Source of the DNA: a virus
DNA length: 36,613 nucleotides
Virus record (IMG/VR): IMGVR_UViG_3300022688_000007
Coordinates: 1 to 36,613 of that record
Reading direction: 5' to 3' (one strand)
Under the pieces are notes generated by a model. The model was not told the origin of the DNA, did not search any database, and saw nothing but the letters and a program-made list of their open reading frames with translations. Of the stretch, positions 16,389 through 24,085 are shown one piece after another. A program made the translations under genes and the position numbers. Within the stretch, counting starts at the first letter, position 1. Each line of letters opens with the position of its first letter.

Positions 16389-17489
16389 TCAGTTACGGAC
16401 CCGCGTCCGCAGTTCTTCAAGGCTCAACTCGCGCCCGTTCGCGTCGAGCAACTGCCTGAAAGTGATCTTGCCTTCGCGCCAAAGGTCAGCCCGCCCTGCT
16501 CCTAGCGCCGCGTCCTGTTCCGCCTTGGACCGCCGCGACAGCCAACCCTCGAATGTCGTATCTGCGGCAACCTCGCCGTTCATGCTGGCCCGCGTCTGCG
16601 GCGGCAGGTCGTCCACGTCGATCCCGAGATCTCGCCAGGATTTCGTCTCGGGTCGAGACGCCGAACGGCACCCCCAATGCAACGCCCCCGGCCCTTCCAG
16701 CCACGGCACATCGTGGCCAATCGGTTTCTTGTCTTCGAGCCGGTAGCGCAGCCCGTCACGCACCATGCATTGCAGCGTCGTGCGGCTGTCCAAGGTGCTA
16801 GTCCAGACCACGGCGCCAATGATGTCTGCGTTCTGTTCGTAAGTCGCCTGTTTTGCCTTCTCTGCGACCGCCTGCGTAGCAGAACGCACCAAACTGTCTG
16901 CATGGCGGCGGGCGATCTGCATGAACCCCATCACCGGCTCGCCGTCCTGCGTCCCGCCCCGAACCCGGCGGATCAGTTGCGCGCTCGTCTGCCCCTGCGC
17001 GATGCCCGCCCGCATTTCGTCAGTGAAGCGTTGCAGAGTGTCGCCGGCCTGCCGGCTCCACCACTCCGCAACGGGCGCACCCTGCACCAAAACCCCGTCC
17101 ACCAGCGCACGAAGCTGCGCCCGCGTGAAATTCGCCGCGGCAAGGTCAAACCGGACGCCATCATTGATCGCGCGCGCGACGAACTCGCCTTCTATGTCGG
17201 CCAGTTCGATCAGTTCGCCCCGCAACGCGGATGACGCCGACCTGTAACTTGCCCGGATGGTGTCGCGCACCTGTTCGAGAAGCGTTTGCAGACGCCTTTG
17301 CCTGTATGTCTCCCGCGCAACCCCGGTTGGGTCCACCCTGGCAATTTGCGCCACAAGTTCCCGCTCAAGATCAGCCAGAATGCGCCGGATCGCTCGCCGC
17401 TCACCTGCCTCAAGCCTCAGAAGATCAACCGCGTGCCGCGTGAACAGGTCCGCGATAACCTCGTTCGCACCACCTTCAGGCGGCGGCAT
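16389..17489 (-). CDS. Head morphogenesis protein (Mu F / SPP1 gp7-like)
   Basis: This is a 366 residue protein starting MPPPEGGANEVIADLF. The N-terminal two thirds are helical (LLRLEAGERRAIRRILADLE). The C-terminal third carries the conserved Mu-F core with SLVRSATQAVAEKAKQ, then VWTSTLDSRTTLQC, then PWLEGPGALHWGCRS with its Cys and His residues (about 230-280). It overlaps the portal gene by 14 bases. Such proteins enter the procapsid in low copy and help DNA packaging or ejection. Confidence 0.9.
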   Translation of the reverse strand: MPPPEGGANEVIADLFTRHAVDLLRLEAGERRAIRRILADLERELVAQIARVDPTGVARETYRQRRLQTLLEQVRDTIRASYRSASSALRGELIELADIEGEFVARAINDGVRFDLAAANFTRAQLRALVDGVLVQGAPVAEWWSRQAGDTLQRFTDEMRAGIAQGQTSAQLIRRVRGGTQDGEPVMGFMQIARRHADSLVRSATQAVAEKAKQATYEQNADIIGAVVWTSTLDSRTTLQCMVRDGLRYRLEDKKPIGHDVPWLEGPGALHWGCRSASRPETKSWRDLGIDVDDLPPQTRASMNGEVAADTTFEGWLSRRSKAEQDAALGAGRADLWREGKITFRQLLDANGRELSLEELRTRVRN

Positions 17490-18924
17490 CTTCTTCGTCG
17501 TCCTCCTGCTCGCCCAGGTTCATCGGGTCGCCCATCATTGAAGGCGGGTCCAAAGCAATCCGCTCGTTTTCTTCTTCCGGGTCAAGGTCCGACCGCAGAA
17601 CGCCGCGCCGCACCATTTCGGCAAGGAATGTCGAGCGCGACAGGTTGCCCGACTGCACCGCATTGAGCATCACGCCGACTTCCTGCGCCGTCATCATGGA
17701 CACGCCAAAGTCCTTGTTGACCGACACCGAAACCGTCGCATCACGCTCGCCCGCATATGCCGCCATCCAGACCAAGGCTTGCTCCAACGCATCCTGCAAT
17801 GCGTCCGCGATGCTCGCAAGCTGGCTGGTTTCCTTGGCTGCGTCCAACGCCTCGCCCGTTGCCGATTGCGCCCGAGCCGCGAGAAGTTGCAGACCGTGCG
17901 TTTCCATCTGAAACTCAAGATCTTTCAGATCCTGGCGACCTGCGCCAATCGCCTGCCCTGAATGCTCAACCCACATCACATTTGCATCTGGGGCCGAGAA
18001 ATCCATAGACCGCGCTGAACCTATGGCGATCGGGCTGGCTTCGCTGTCAATGCCCGTCCGAACAAGGATCGGCACGCGGGCAAAATGCAGAATGTTCCGC
18101 TGATCGCTTTGGCTCTGCCAGTGCGCAATGTTGATGTCGGCCAAGTCGTCCAGAAGCGGCTCGGCCTGCCAAAAGCCCTTTCGGTTTGCGTAGAACGGAA
18201 TGACCGTGATTTCGGTCATGTCGGAATAGGTTTCTTCCCCGAACTGCTCCCATTTGCTAACGCCTGTTCCGCTGGTTTTGCGATAAATCCGCGTGCGAAC
18301 CCGCCCGCCGTTTTCGCCGCGGATGTCCAGAACACGAACCTGCTCAATCTTGATGTCTGCGAACTCGTCCGACGGGTCGCGCTCGACCACCTCTTCCATC
18401 AAGCGAAGCATTGTCAACTTCGGCTGATTTCCGACTGTCTCAACGCGCCAACCGATGATATCTTCAACCTTTAAGTGAACGAGAAACGGGCGCAGGTTTT
18501 CCGCCCGCGCCTGAAACTGCGTCACCGTCCCGTTGCGCGGCGGCGCGTCCACCATGATCCACGACAGCCCGCAGCCCGAAAGCCCGTCCTCAAACACGTC
18601 TCGCGCCCATGTGGACAAATCGCGGCCCTGCAGATCCACGTTGTCCAGCATGTCTTCGATGGCGGACGGAGCTTCCACCGCCTCCACCGGCTTGTCGAAC
18701 ACGCGGCCCGTCATATCTCGCGCCGTCTTGCGGTAGCCATTGAACAGCCATGAACCGTTGAGCCGCGCCCGGTATGCTTCGTGGCTTTCGGCTTCGAACT
18801 TCGGTAGAAACCGCTCGCCGGCGTCGCGCATGGCATCTGTGCCGCCCATAAGCGCACGTCCCTTGCGGGAAGCGTCCAGCATCTTTTGAGATGCCTCGCT
18901 GCGCTTGGCTACGGTGTCGGTCAA
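17476..18924 (-). CDS. Portal protein (DUF4055-type)
   Basis: This is a 482 residue protein starting MTDTVAKRSEASQKMLDA. The N-terminal part (FLPKFEAESHEAYRARL.GSWLFNGYRKTARDMTGRVF) and the wing region are those of the DUF4055 portal family. A long helical stem follows (LEFQMETHGLQLLAARAQSATGEALDAAKE). The C-terminus is acidic (EQEDDEEDAAA), as is common where the portal meets DNA-packaging partners. It overlaps the terminase gene by four bases and the Mu-F-like gene by 14. It forms the dodecameric DNA entry ring. Confidence 0.92.
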   Translation of the reverse strand: MTDTVAKRSEASQKMLDASRKGRALMGGTDAMRDAGERFLPKFEAESHEAYRARLNGSWLFNGYRKTARDMTGRVFDKPVEAVEAPSAIEDMLDNVDLQGRDLSTWARDVFEDGLSGCGLSWIMVDAPPRNGTVTQFQARAENLRPFLVHLKVEDIIGWRVETVGNQPKLTMLRLMEEVVERDPSDEFADIKIEQVRVLDIRGENGGRVRTRIYRKTSGTGVSKWEQFGEETYSDMTEITVIPFYANRKGFWQAEPLLDDLADINIAHWQSQSDQRNILHFARVPILVRTGIDSEASPIAIGSARSMDFSAPDANVMWVEHSGQAIGAGRQDLKDLEFQMETHGLQLLAARAQSATGEALDAAKETSQLASIADALQDALEQALVWMAAYAGERDATVSVSVNKDFGVSMMTAQEVGVMLNAVQSGNLSRSTFLAEMVRRGVLRSDLDPEEENERIALDPPSMMGDPMNLGEQEDDEEDAAA

Positions 18925-20195
18925 AGGCGAAGCTCCGTCGTCGTGTGAACCGGCTTCACAACCGGCATCCGGTCGTATGCAAGATAACCGAGCGCATCAT
19001 TGGGGTGATCGTGCCCGGTCGTCTTGTCTGGTTCGCCGTTCTTGTCGTACGGCTGCTGCTCAAGCGCCTCGGCCAGTACCGGACAAGCCTTGTCGTTGAC
19101 CTTGAGCCGGTCTTTTTCAAACGCCGTGTTCACGGCAAGGATGCGGTTCTTCACTGGCGGGTTTGTCGGCTTGGCCCGCACGATGAACTTTGCCGCCTTA
19201 AGCAAAGCAATGTCGCTATCGCTTGCATTCACCGTCTTGCGCGAACCACCCGTCGCATCCGGATAGATGTAAATCGCGTGGCCAGGGTATCGCTCTCGAG
19301 TGGTCTCTATCAGCGCCGGCGTGTCGAGTATGTTCTTCAGTTCGTCCACCACGTGCCATTCCTCGCCGCGCTGCACCGTGACCGCAGAAAACATCTGCCC
19401 CACGTTGAAGTCCTGCCCGATGTGTAGCGGCTCGCTTGGCCTGATCGTCTCACCCGAACGGTGAGCTGCTCGATCGTAGCTGCGATAGACCGTTCCGGCC
19501 GTGAGATTGACAAAGCGCCCCTCAATATAAGCCGCGATTAGTTCTGCCGGGTAGCTGCTCCGCAGGTTGTCGATGTAGTCTTCTGGCAAAAATGGGTTTG
19601 AGTAAGTCGGAGCCTGGATGACTTCGTATCGCTCGTCGCCGTTACGCACCCATCGGTCATAAACGAACCGAAACCCCTCTGGCGTCGTGTAAGCTGAAAC
19701 GCGGTTCACCGGGCTTGCGATGCCTTCCGGCTTCTGCCGGTTTCGAGCGATGATCTTGTTCCACGCCTCTTTCGCGTGATCGGGTTTGAGCGTGTCCAAC
19801 TCGTCAACGTGGCTGCGGTATGTCTCATACCCGACGATGCGCGCCGGGTTTTCCATCGTTCGCAGCACGAAGTCACCGAAGCGGGGCCATGACGTGTAGA
19901 CAATGTTTTCTTGTTTATTCCACTTGTGCGGAACACCGATTTCGCTGAGTTTCTCCGTGATCCTCGGGCCGGTGATAAGCCGCACAAGGTCATATGTGGG
20001 CGCATATAAGCCGACTAGCGCCGTTGATGAATGCGCCGCGTCTCCCATTGCCGCGACTGCCATGATTTCCGACTTCCCCGCTCCGAACCCGGCGATAAAT
20101 GCCGGATAGGTTGCGCTCGATGTCAAAAGGCGCTCTTGCGGCTCAGTGAGTGTGACGCTGATCGGGTTGTGCGCGTTCAATATGCCACCCGTCAA
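18921..20195 (-). CDS. terL: Terminase large subunit
   Basis: This is a packaging motor protein of up to 424 residues. The ATPase domain has Walker A GFGAGKS (about residues 36-42) and Walker B with acidic pair HVDELD (about 129-134). The RNase H-like nuclease domain shows three spaced acidic residues: IGQDF (Asp 262), YPDATGG (Asp 313) and HDHPNDALGY (Asp 400). All catalytic elements are intact. The start is uncertain: the longest frame begins with TTG 20195, overlapping the small subunit gene by 53 bases, and another TTG at 20180 is possible; there is no ATG before residue 45. Confidence 0.93.
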   Translation of the reverse strand: MTGGILNAHNPISVTLTEPQERLLTSSATYPAFIAGFGAGKSEIMAVAAMGDAAHSSTALVGLYAPTYDLVRLITGPRITEKLSEIGVPHKWNKQENIVYTSWPRFGDFVLRTMENPARIVGYETYRSHVDELDTLKPDHAKEAWNKIIARNRQKPEGIASPVNRVSAYTTPEGFRFVYDRWVRNGDERYEVIQAPTYSNPFLPEDYIDNLRSSYPAELIAAYIEGRFVNLTAGTVYRSYDRAAHRSGETIRPSEPLHIGQDFNVGQMFSAVTVQRGEEWHVVDELKNILDTPALIETTRERYPGHAIYIYPDATGGSRKTVNASDSDIALLKAAKFIVRAKPTNPPVKNRILAVNTAFEKDRLKVNDKACPVLAEALEQQPYDKNGEPDKTTGHDHPNDALGYLAYDRMPVVKPVHTTTELRL

Positions 20196-20460
20196 ACGGC
20201 GTTGGAGCGTCCTGCGGAGCGTCCGGTGCTACCGGAACGGGCTTGCCATGAGCGCGATCAAGGATGCTATTTGCCGCCGCCACTCGCGCGGTTGCCGTTG
20301 CATCTCGGTCCTGCATGATTTCTGCCAATGTCAGCAAAGCCTGTGGGGTGTATTCCGCGGCCATTTGCGCCAGCGTTTTGCCGACCTTGCTGGTCGTCTT
20401 GTTCTTTATCCCAGGCTTCCGCCCGGCCCCAGGCCGCTTCCCGCCGCGCCCGTTAGCCAT
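20143..20460 (-). CDS. Terminase small subunit-like protein
   Basis: This is a 105 residue protein starting MANGRGGKRPGAGRKPG. This Gly/Arg-rich N-terminus is typical of small terminase-type DNA-binding proteins. A helical middle (AQMAAEYTPQALLTLAEIMQDRDATATARVAAANSILDRAHGKP) matches the common small-subunit core, and the C-terminus is Pro-rich, as in regions that bind the large subunit. The frame is open upstream to GTG 20676, but ATG 20460 is preferred because family members begin at this motif. It overlaps terL, as usual. It would recognise the packaging site. Confidence 0.82.
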   Translation of the reverse strand: MANGRGGKRPGAGRKPGIKNKTTSKVGKTLAQMAAEYTPQALLTLAEIMQDRDATATARVAAANSILDRAHGKPVPVAPDAPQDAPTPFDGWHIERAQPDQRHTH

Positions 20461-20848
20461 TTTGATTTCCGTTGATTGAAGGCTTCCCGCCTGTTTATGC
20501 CCACATCCCACATTCGCCGCAGAAGTAAACCATGCGCGCACGACGTTGACCCCAAAGGGCATGTAGGCTTTGAACGCTGGGGGCTGGGCGTTGATGAGAG
20601 GGCGCGCTGGATAGGGTAAGCCGTGCTCGGGATGTGTGATGCAGCGTTGGCAACAGTCAGCCTGAGCCCGTTTCACCTGTCATTCACGTCACACCACCGG
20701 AGAACGGCTTACGCACCGGCAGCCACTTGACCCCGGTGCATTTTTGCCGCCGTTCAACCGCCCTGCTACCAAGCTGCGACGATATCCCGGCGAGTTTGGC
20801 AAGTGCCATGTCTTGTGCGTGGATACCATATCTTGCGGGCGCGTTCAA
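20461..20848. other. Gene-poor region between the NusG-like gene and the terminase genes
   Basis: No convincing gene is seen here. It contains a 41 codon minus frame (20684-20809) and the upstream extension of the small terminase frame, both without a good ribosome site. The clear feature is a nested inverted repeat at 20702-20755. As the first large gap before the packaging genes it is the natural place for a late promoter or an antitermination site, but I cannot point to convincing -35 and -10 boxes. Confidence 0.6.
20702..20755 (-). promoter_or_regulatory. Nested inverted repeat ahead of late genes
   Basis: An outer seven base stem (GAACGGC 20702-20708 with GCCGTTC 20749-20755) encloses an inner six base stem (CACCGG 20714-20719 with CCGGTG 20733-20738) with a 13 base loop. 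On the plus strand the inner stem is followed by CATTTTT, so it could end plus-strand transcripts. On the minus strand it would form in the leader of the terminase mRNA. It could be an antitermination or attenuation element acted on by the NusG-like protein encoded just upstream; this is inference. Confidence 0.45.
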
Positions 20849-21370
20849 TCACCCTGCTTTTTTCACATCGCCCGGATTGATCTTCAATTCGCCCAGCGGG
20901 CCGTCTGCCTCGACGTGAAAGCCCTCGGCGTCCTCCACGATGCGCCGGAACCTGGCTGTAAGGCCAGCCAGCGGACCGCCGATAATTTCGAGCGCCTGAC
21001 CTACGTCAAAGGCGGGCGGGGCCTGCTCGCCGCGGTCCTTGGCCTTCTGGGCCGCTCTGTAAGCTTTGTCGGTCATGTCCTGAAATCTCCGCAGGTCTCT
21101 TTCCGCCGACCAACTCACCACAGTCATGGTCGGTGCGAGATATTTGATCTTGCGGCTTTCGTGGAACTGATGTGGCGACAGGCGGGCGAAAAGGTAGTTC
21201 GGCAGCGCCGGTCGCTCGTTCCAGATGGTGATGCTTTTGCGGCCGGCTCTTTTGGGGTCCGGCTTGCCTTCGAGGACCAGCCCGCACCAACAATCAGCGC
21301 CCAAGGCGCGCAACTCGTCGCGGACGCGGATCTCCTCGCCGCTCCTGGCGTAGCAAAGGTAAAGCGTCAT
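20849..21370 (-). CDS. NusG-family transcription antiterminator
   Basis: This is a 173 residue protein. The N-terminal NGN-like part reads LYLCYARSGEEIRVRDELRALG (residues 3-24), matching the opening WY.....G.E..V...L of NusG/RfaH, and later ALPNYLFARL corresponds to the conserved LFPGYLFV. A linker leads to a KOW motif at about residues 120-147 (FDVGQALEIIGGPLAGL) with a last beta strand ELKINPGDV. Members bind RNA polymerase and change its response to pauses and terminators. The gene lies just before the terminase genes, so late-gene antitermination is the likely role. It overlaps the DnaA-like gene by four bases. Confidence 0.85.
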   Translation of the reverse strand: MTLYLCYARSGEEIRVRDELRALGADCWCGLVLEGKPDPKRAGRKSITIWNERPALPNYLFARLSPHQFHESRKIKYLAPTMTVVSWSAERDLRRFQDMTDKAYRAAQKAKDRGEQAPPAFDVGQALEIIGGPLAGLTARFRRIVEDAEGFHVEADGPLGELKINPGDVKKAG

Positions 21371-21597
21371 TCCGCCGCCTCCTGCTGCCGGATGCCGTAG
21401 ATGACCGTTGTATGGTCGCGGCCAAAGATGTTGCCGATCTGTTTCAGGCTGTAGCCGAGGTCGCGCCGGATACGGGCGTAGGCTTCCATGCGGGCGCGGG
21501 CGACGGGAGCGCGCCGCGATCTGCCGAGCAGGTCACGCGGCGTCAGGCCGTATTCCTCGGCCACGTCGCAGACGATCATCATGGCGGGGCGCGTCAT
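21367..21597 (-). CDS. Stand-alone DnaA domain IV-like DNA-binding protein
   Basis: This is a 76 residue protein starting MTRPAMMIVCDVAEEYG. It covers only the C-terminal DNA-binding domain of DnaA: a first helix, then PVARARMEAYARIRRDLGYSL, then KQIGNIFGRDHTTVIYG, which is the DnaA signature that reads DnaA boxes. The AAA+ ATPase domain is absent. It could bind host or phage DnaA boxes to steer or block initiation, or act as a regulator. ATG 21597 overlaps the upstream stop by four bases. Confidence 0.87.
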   Translation of the reverse strand: MTRPAMMIVCDVAEEYGLTPRDLLGRSRRAPVARARMEAYARIRRDLGYSLKQIGNIFGRDHTTVIYGIRQQEAAE

Positions 21598-21911
21598 TCG
21601 GACACCAGCGAATAGCGCCAGAAGCCATACACCTTGCGGCGCGTGATCCGGCCCTGCGCCCGAAGCGCGCCCAAATAGTTGCTGGTCGTCGTCCTGGAGC
21701 ACCCGAGGGCCGCGGCCATGTCGTGCATCGTCGCCTCGGGGTGGCCTCGCAGATACTCGGTCAGTTCTTCCACGCGGCTCAGTCGGGTCGTGTGCCGGCA
21801 CTGGGCGGTGAAGTAGATGCGGGAGTGGTCCCAGTGTTCGGAACAGGCCGCGTTTTCAACGGGCGCGACCTTGGCGTGCAATTCGGCGTAGATGTCTTCG
21901 GGGTGCTTCAT
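21594..21911 (-). CDS. Winged-helix DNA-binding protein
   Basis: This is a 105 residue protein starting MKHPEDIYAELHAKV. The C-terminal half is a winged helix: LTEYLRGHPEATMHDMAAALGCSRTTTSNYLGALRAQGRI, with recognition helix around SRTTTSNYLGAL and a following wing (RRKVYGFWRYSL). ATG 21911 overlaps the previous gene by four bases. It is the first of two adjacent wHTH genes in the replication block. It could regulate early genes or help at the origin. Confidence 0.83.
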   Translation of the reverse strand: MKHPEDIYAELHAKVAPVENAACSEHWDHSRIYFTAQCRHTTRLSRVEELTEYLRGHPEATMHDMAAALGCSRTTTSNYLGALRAQGRITRRKVYGFWRYSLVSE

Positions 21912-22411
21912 GGCTTCCTCGTTGCAAGCGAAAACACGTAGCGGTTGCCCGCCTCGACGCGCTTGGACAGCACGCCCTCGGTCGTCAGGATTTTGCACCA
22001 GCGCAAAACGTTTTCTCGGCACCGGCCCGTCGCAGCCTGGATCGTGGCCGCGTCCGCCTCTCCGTGGCCGCGAATGATCGCGAGGATTTCAGCACGAACC
22101 GCATCGCCGCGATCCGCCAGCTTGATGTTCAGCGCCCGCAAATCGCTGTCCAGCGTGTTGTTCGTCAAATTGGGCATCAGTCTCATAACCTTGGCGCGGG
22201 TTGCGCCCATCGCCGCAAGTTGACGGATTTTCTCGCGCCGTTCCGTACGCTGACGCCGATTTTCCATGTTGCGCTGCTGGGTTTCGCGCTGCTGCGAGAG
22301 TTTTTCGGCGCTCAGCCTGCGATCCTCGGCCCAAGGCTCGCAGGGAAGTGACACGCGGGCGACAACGCTGATCCCGCTTTGGTCGGAGCGGATTTCGTGG
22401 TGACGGATCAT
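21908..22411 (-). CDS. DNA-binding protein with coiled region and winged helix
   Basis: This is a 167 residue protein starting MIRHHEIRSDQSGIS; ATG 22411 overlaps the upstream stop by four bases. A polar, Arg/Gln-rich helical part (RQRTERREKIRQLAAMGATRAKVMRLM) contains a likely helix-turn-helix. The C-terminus is a winged helix (EILAIIRGHGEADAATIQAATGRCRENVLRWCKILTTEGVL). Its final wHTH resembles that of the next gene, so the two may come from a duplication. Function is unknown beyond DNA binding. Confidence 0.82.
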   Translation of the reverse strand: MIRHHEIRSDQSGISVVARVSLPCEPWAEDRRLSAEKLSQQRETQQRNMENRRQRTERREKIRQLAAMGATRAKVMRLMPNLTNNTLDSDLRALNIKLADRGDAVRAEILAIIRGHGEADAATIQAATGRCRENVLRWCKILTTEGVLSKRVEAGNRYVFSLATRKP

Positions 22412-22836
22412 CCCAACCCCCTTTCGCGAAGCGTTGCCTTGTCCACCAGACCGCGCTGCACCATCTCGTCCAGAAGCGTCGGCGTGACAGTGAAGCGAGA
22501 TACCGCCCGCCCCTTGTTGATGTGATCTGCCCAATACGCCGCCCGATCCTTCACTTGCACAGTCTCGGACTTCGGCGCAAAAGCCTCGTCCTCCCATCGG
22601 CGTTGGTTGAGGTACGTCCCAGGGTGCAGCCAAGAGGCTTGCGGGTTCTGCTGGCGCCACCACGCATAATATGTGGCCACCTTGTCGCGGGCCTCCTTCC
22701 TGCGCGGCGGGGTCAGCTTGCGGTATGCCTTTTCGGCCACCGCCTTGCCGCTCTTGGCGCCTTGCGGAACTTGCGCCCAAAAATCGGCAAAGCCCGCGTT
22801 TCGAAGTGTGTCGCTTTCGGGGAAAAGATCAGTCAT
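22408..22836 (-). CDS. Replisome organiser-like protein (C-terminal domain type)
   Basis: This is a 142 residue protein starting MTDLFPESDTLRNAG. It contains the arrangement FADFWAQVP..AKSGKAVAEKAYRKLTP...., then WLHPGTYLNQRRWEDE. This pattern (FW..YP..GK..A.KAW.KL and PATWLN..RW.DE) is seen at the C-terminus of phage replication initiators and helicase-loading proteins. Here it forms nearly the whole protein. It probably helps recruit the host helicase, with DNA recognition supplied by the neighbouring wHTH and DnaA-like proteins; that link is inference. Confidence 0.78.
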   Translation of the reverse strand: MTDLFPESDTLRNAGFADFWAQVPQGAKSGKAVAEKAYRKLTPPRRKEARDKVATYYAWWRQQNPQASWLHPGTYLNQRRWEDEAFAPKSETVQVKDRAAYWADHINKGRAVSRFTVTPTLLDEMVQRGLVDKATLRERGLG

Positions 22837-24085
22837 GGAACATATCCACAGTTTCTGCCGCGCTTTGCACAGGCATCTGTCCTTTGCGTTTTTTCATTTC
22901 CTTAAACCTTTGCCATGCTTGGCTTTTCGGTTGAGTCTGGCCTAGACCCTTGCACCAATAATCATTCCGCAAAATGCACTTCGCCATGCGGCGCCAAGAC
23001 GGCGCCCATTGCTTCGCTTCAAGTTCTGGCGGGGCTTCGTCCGGTATTTCGTCATATCCTCGACGGTGCCAGCCGACTATAAATTTCTTGAACCGATCAA
23101 CGTAATGTTCCCTCGTCGTGGGCGGCAGAGTGCGCAAAAGCATGTTGGTAAAAGACTGCCACGTATGGCCGGGCGGTAACGTGACCTTGTTATAGCCAGT
23201 CATGTTTCCGCTTTCTTGAATGTAAAGCGAACCGCTGTTCGCTCCGTTCACGCGCGCAACCAGCTTAAACCAGGTTTCCGGTTCAAGAATGTGATAGAGC
23301 CAAAGCCCTCGGCGCTGATCGTCGCCAAACGGCTGGCACAAGCGTTGATCTGACAGCGGAACACCAGCCATGTGCATTTTGTCGTACACAGCATTGTGCG
23401 GCTTTTCTGGATAGGCGGCATGATATTTCCAAATATCATTAGTAAGCCAGTCGTATATCGGGTAAACATTGTAGACTTTGCCAACGACTTTCGTAGTCCA
23501 GCGCCAGCCGTTAAGGGTTAGATTGCGCTTTTCCCAAGTGGCAATAGCACAGTAGCGGTGAAGGCTTTCCTGCGCTCGAATGCCTATAAAGCCCGCCGTT
23601 TTCTTGCCTTGGCTATACCAGTCTCCAAATACATGGATAAACTCTTCAAACTCTATTCCGTCGCTCATTTTGTCCATAAGAAACGGATAATCTTCAACGC
23701 TCTTGCACCCGTGCGGCTTTGGCCTGATCCAATCGCTTTCTCGGTCAGGATCCCACGCAATCCATTGCGGCTCGTAGTTCGTCAAAGCATTTCGCAACCG
23801 CATTGGAACACAAATCCAATGAGGATCAATGTTTTCTCGGTATAGATGAAACATCTCTTTCGCGTGCTTGATCGTGTCAGCGTATTGCGCCTCAAGATCG
23901 ACAAACATGACGCCAACGCGCGCGCTGCGGCGCTGCGCTTCTTCCATCACAAGATGAAAGAGAACGCTGCTATCCTTTCCTCCTGAAAAAGCGATGTATT
24001 GGCGCTCTGTCGCGTCGAATGTCTGGCGGATACGCTCCCGCGCTGCATCCAGGACACTTTCGGTTAGGTAACGCTTGCCGCCCAT
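22829..24085 (-). CDS. IbrA-like PP-loop protein (PAPS reductase family, DUF3440)
   Basis: This is a 418 residue protein starting MGGKRYLTESVLDAARER. The ATP pyrophosphatase P-loop is SGGKDSS (residues 34-40), followed by VMFVDLEAQY, a segment typical of PAPS reductase-like enzymes. A DUF3440-type C-terminal region follows with several Trp- and Cys-bearing stretches (for example CILRNDYWCKGL). Such enzymes activate a substrate by adenylation; the true substrate of IbrA-type proteins is unknown. It overlaps the ParB-like gene by one base (TGATG), the conserved IbrB-IbrA pairing. Base composition is clearly more AT-rich than the structural genes, a sign of transfer as a cassette. Confidence 0.87.
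   Translation of the reverse strand: MGGKRYLTESVLDAARERIRQTFDATERQYIAFSGGKDSSVLFHLVMEEAQRRSARVGVMFVDLEAQYADTIKHAKEMFHLYRENIDPHWICVPMRLRNALTNYEPQWIAWDPDRESDWIRPKPHGCKSVEDYPFLMDKMSDGIEFEEFIHVFGDWYSQGKKTAGFIGIRAQESLHRYCAIATWEKRNLTLNGWRWTTKVVGKVYNVYPIYDWLTNDIWKYHAAYPEKPHNAVYDKMHMAGVPLSDQRLCQPFGDDQRRGLWLYHILEPETWFKLVARVNGANSGSLYIQESGNMTGYNKVTLPPGHTWQSFTNMLLRTLPPTTREHYVDRFKKFIVGWHRRGYDEIPDEAPPELEAKQWAPSWRRMAKCILRNDYWCKGLGQTQPKSQAWQRFKEMKKRKGQMPVQSAAETVDMFHD

Noticed and set aside
20461-20676. N-terminal extension of the small terminase to GTG 20676
   Set aside because: The extension is Cys- and Pro-rich and unlike the family, whose members begin at the GGKRPGAGRKPG motif; a usable ATG sits there.
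20684-20809. A 41 codon minus-strand frame between the NusG-like and terminase genes
   Set aside because: No ribosome site, not coupled to a neighbour and overlaps the nested inverted repeat. It could be real but cannot be supported.
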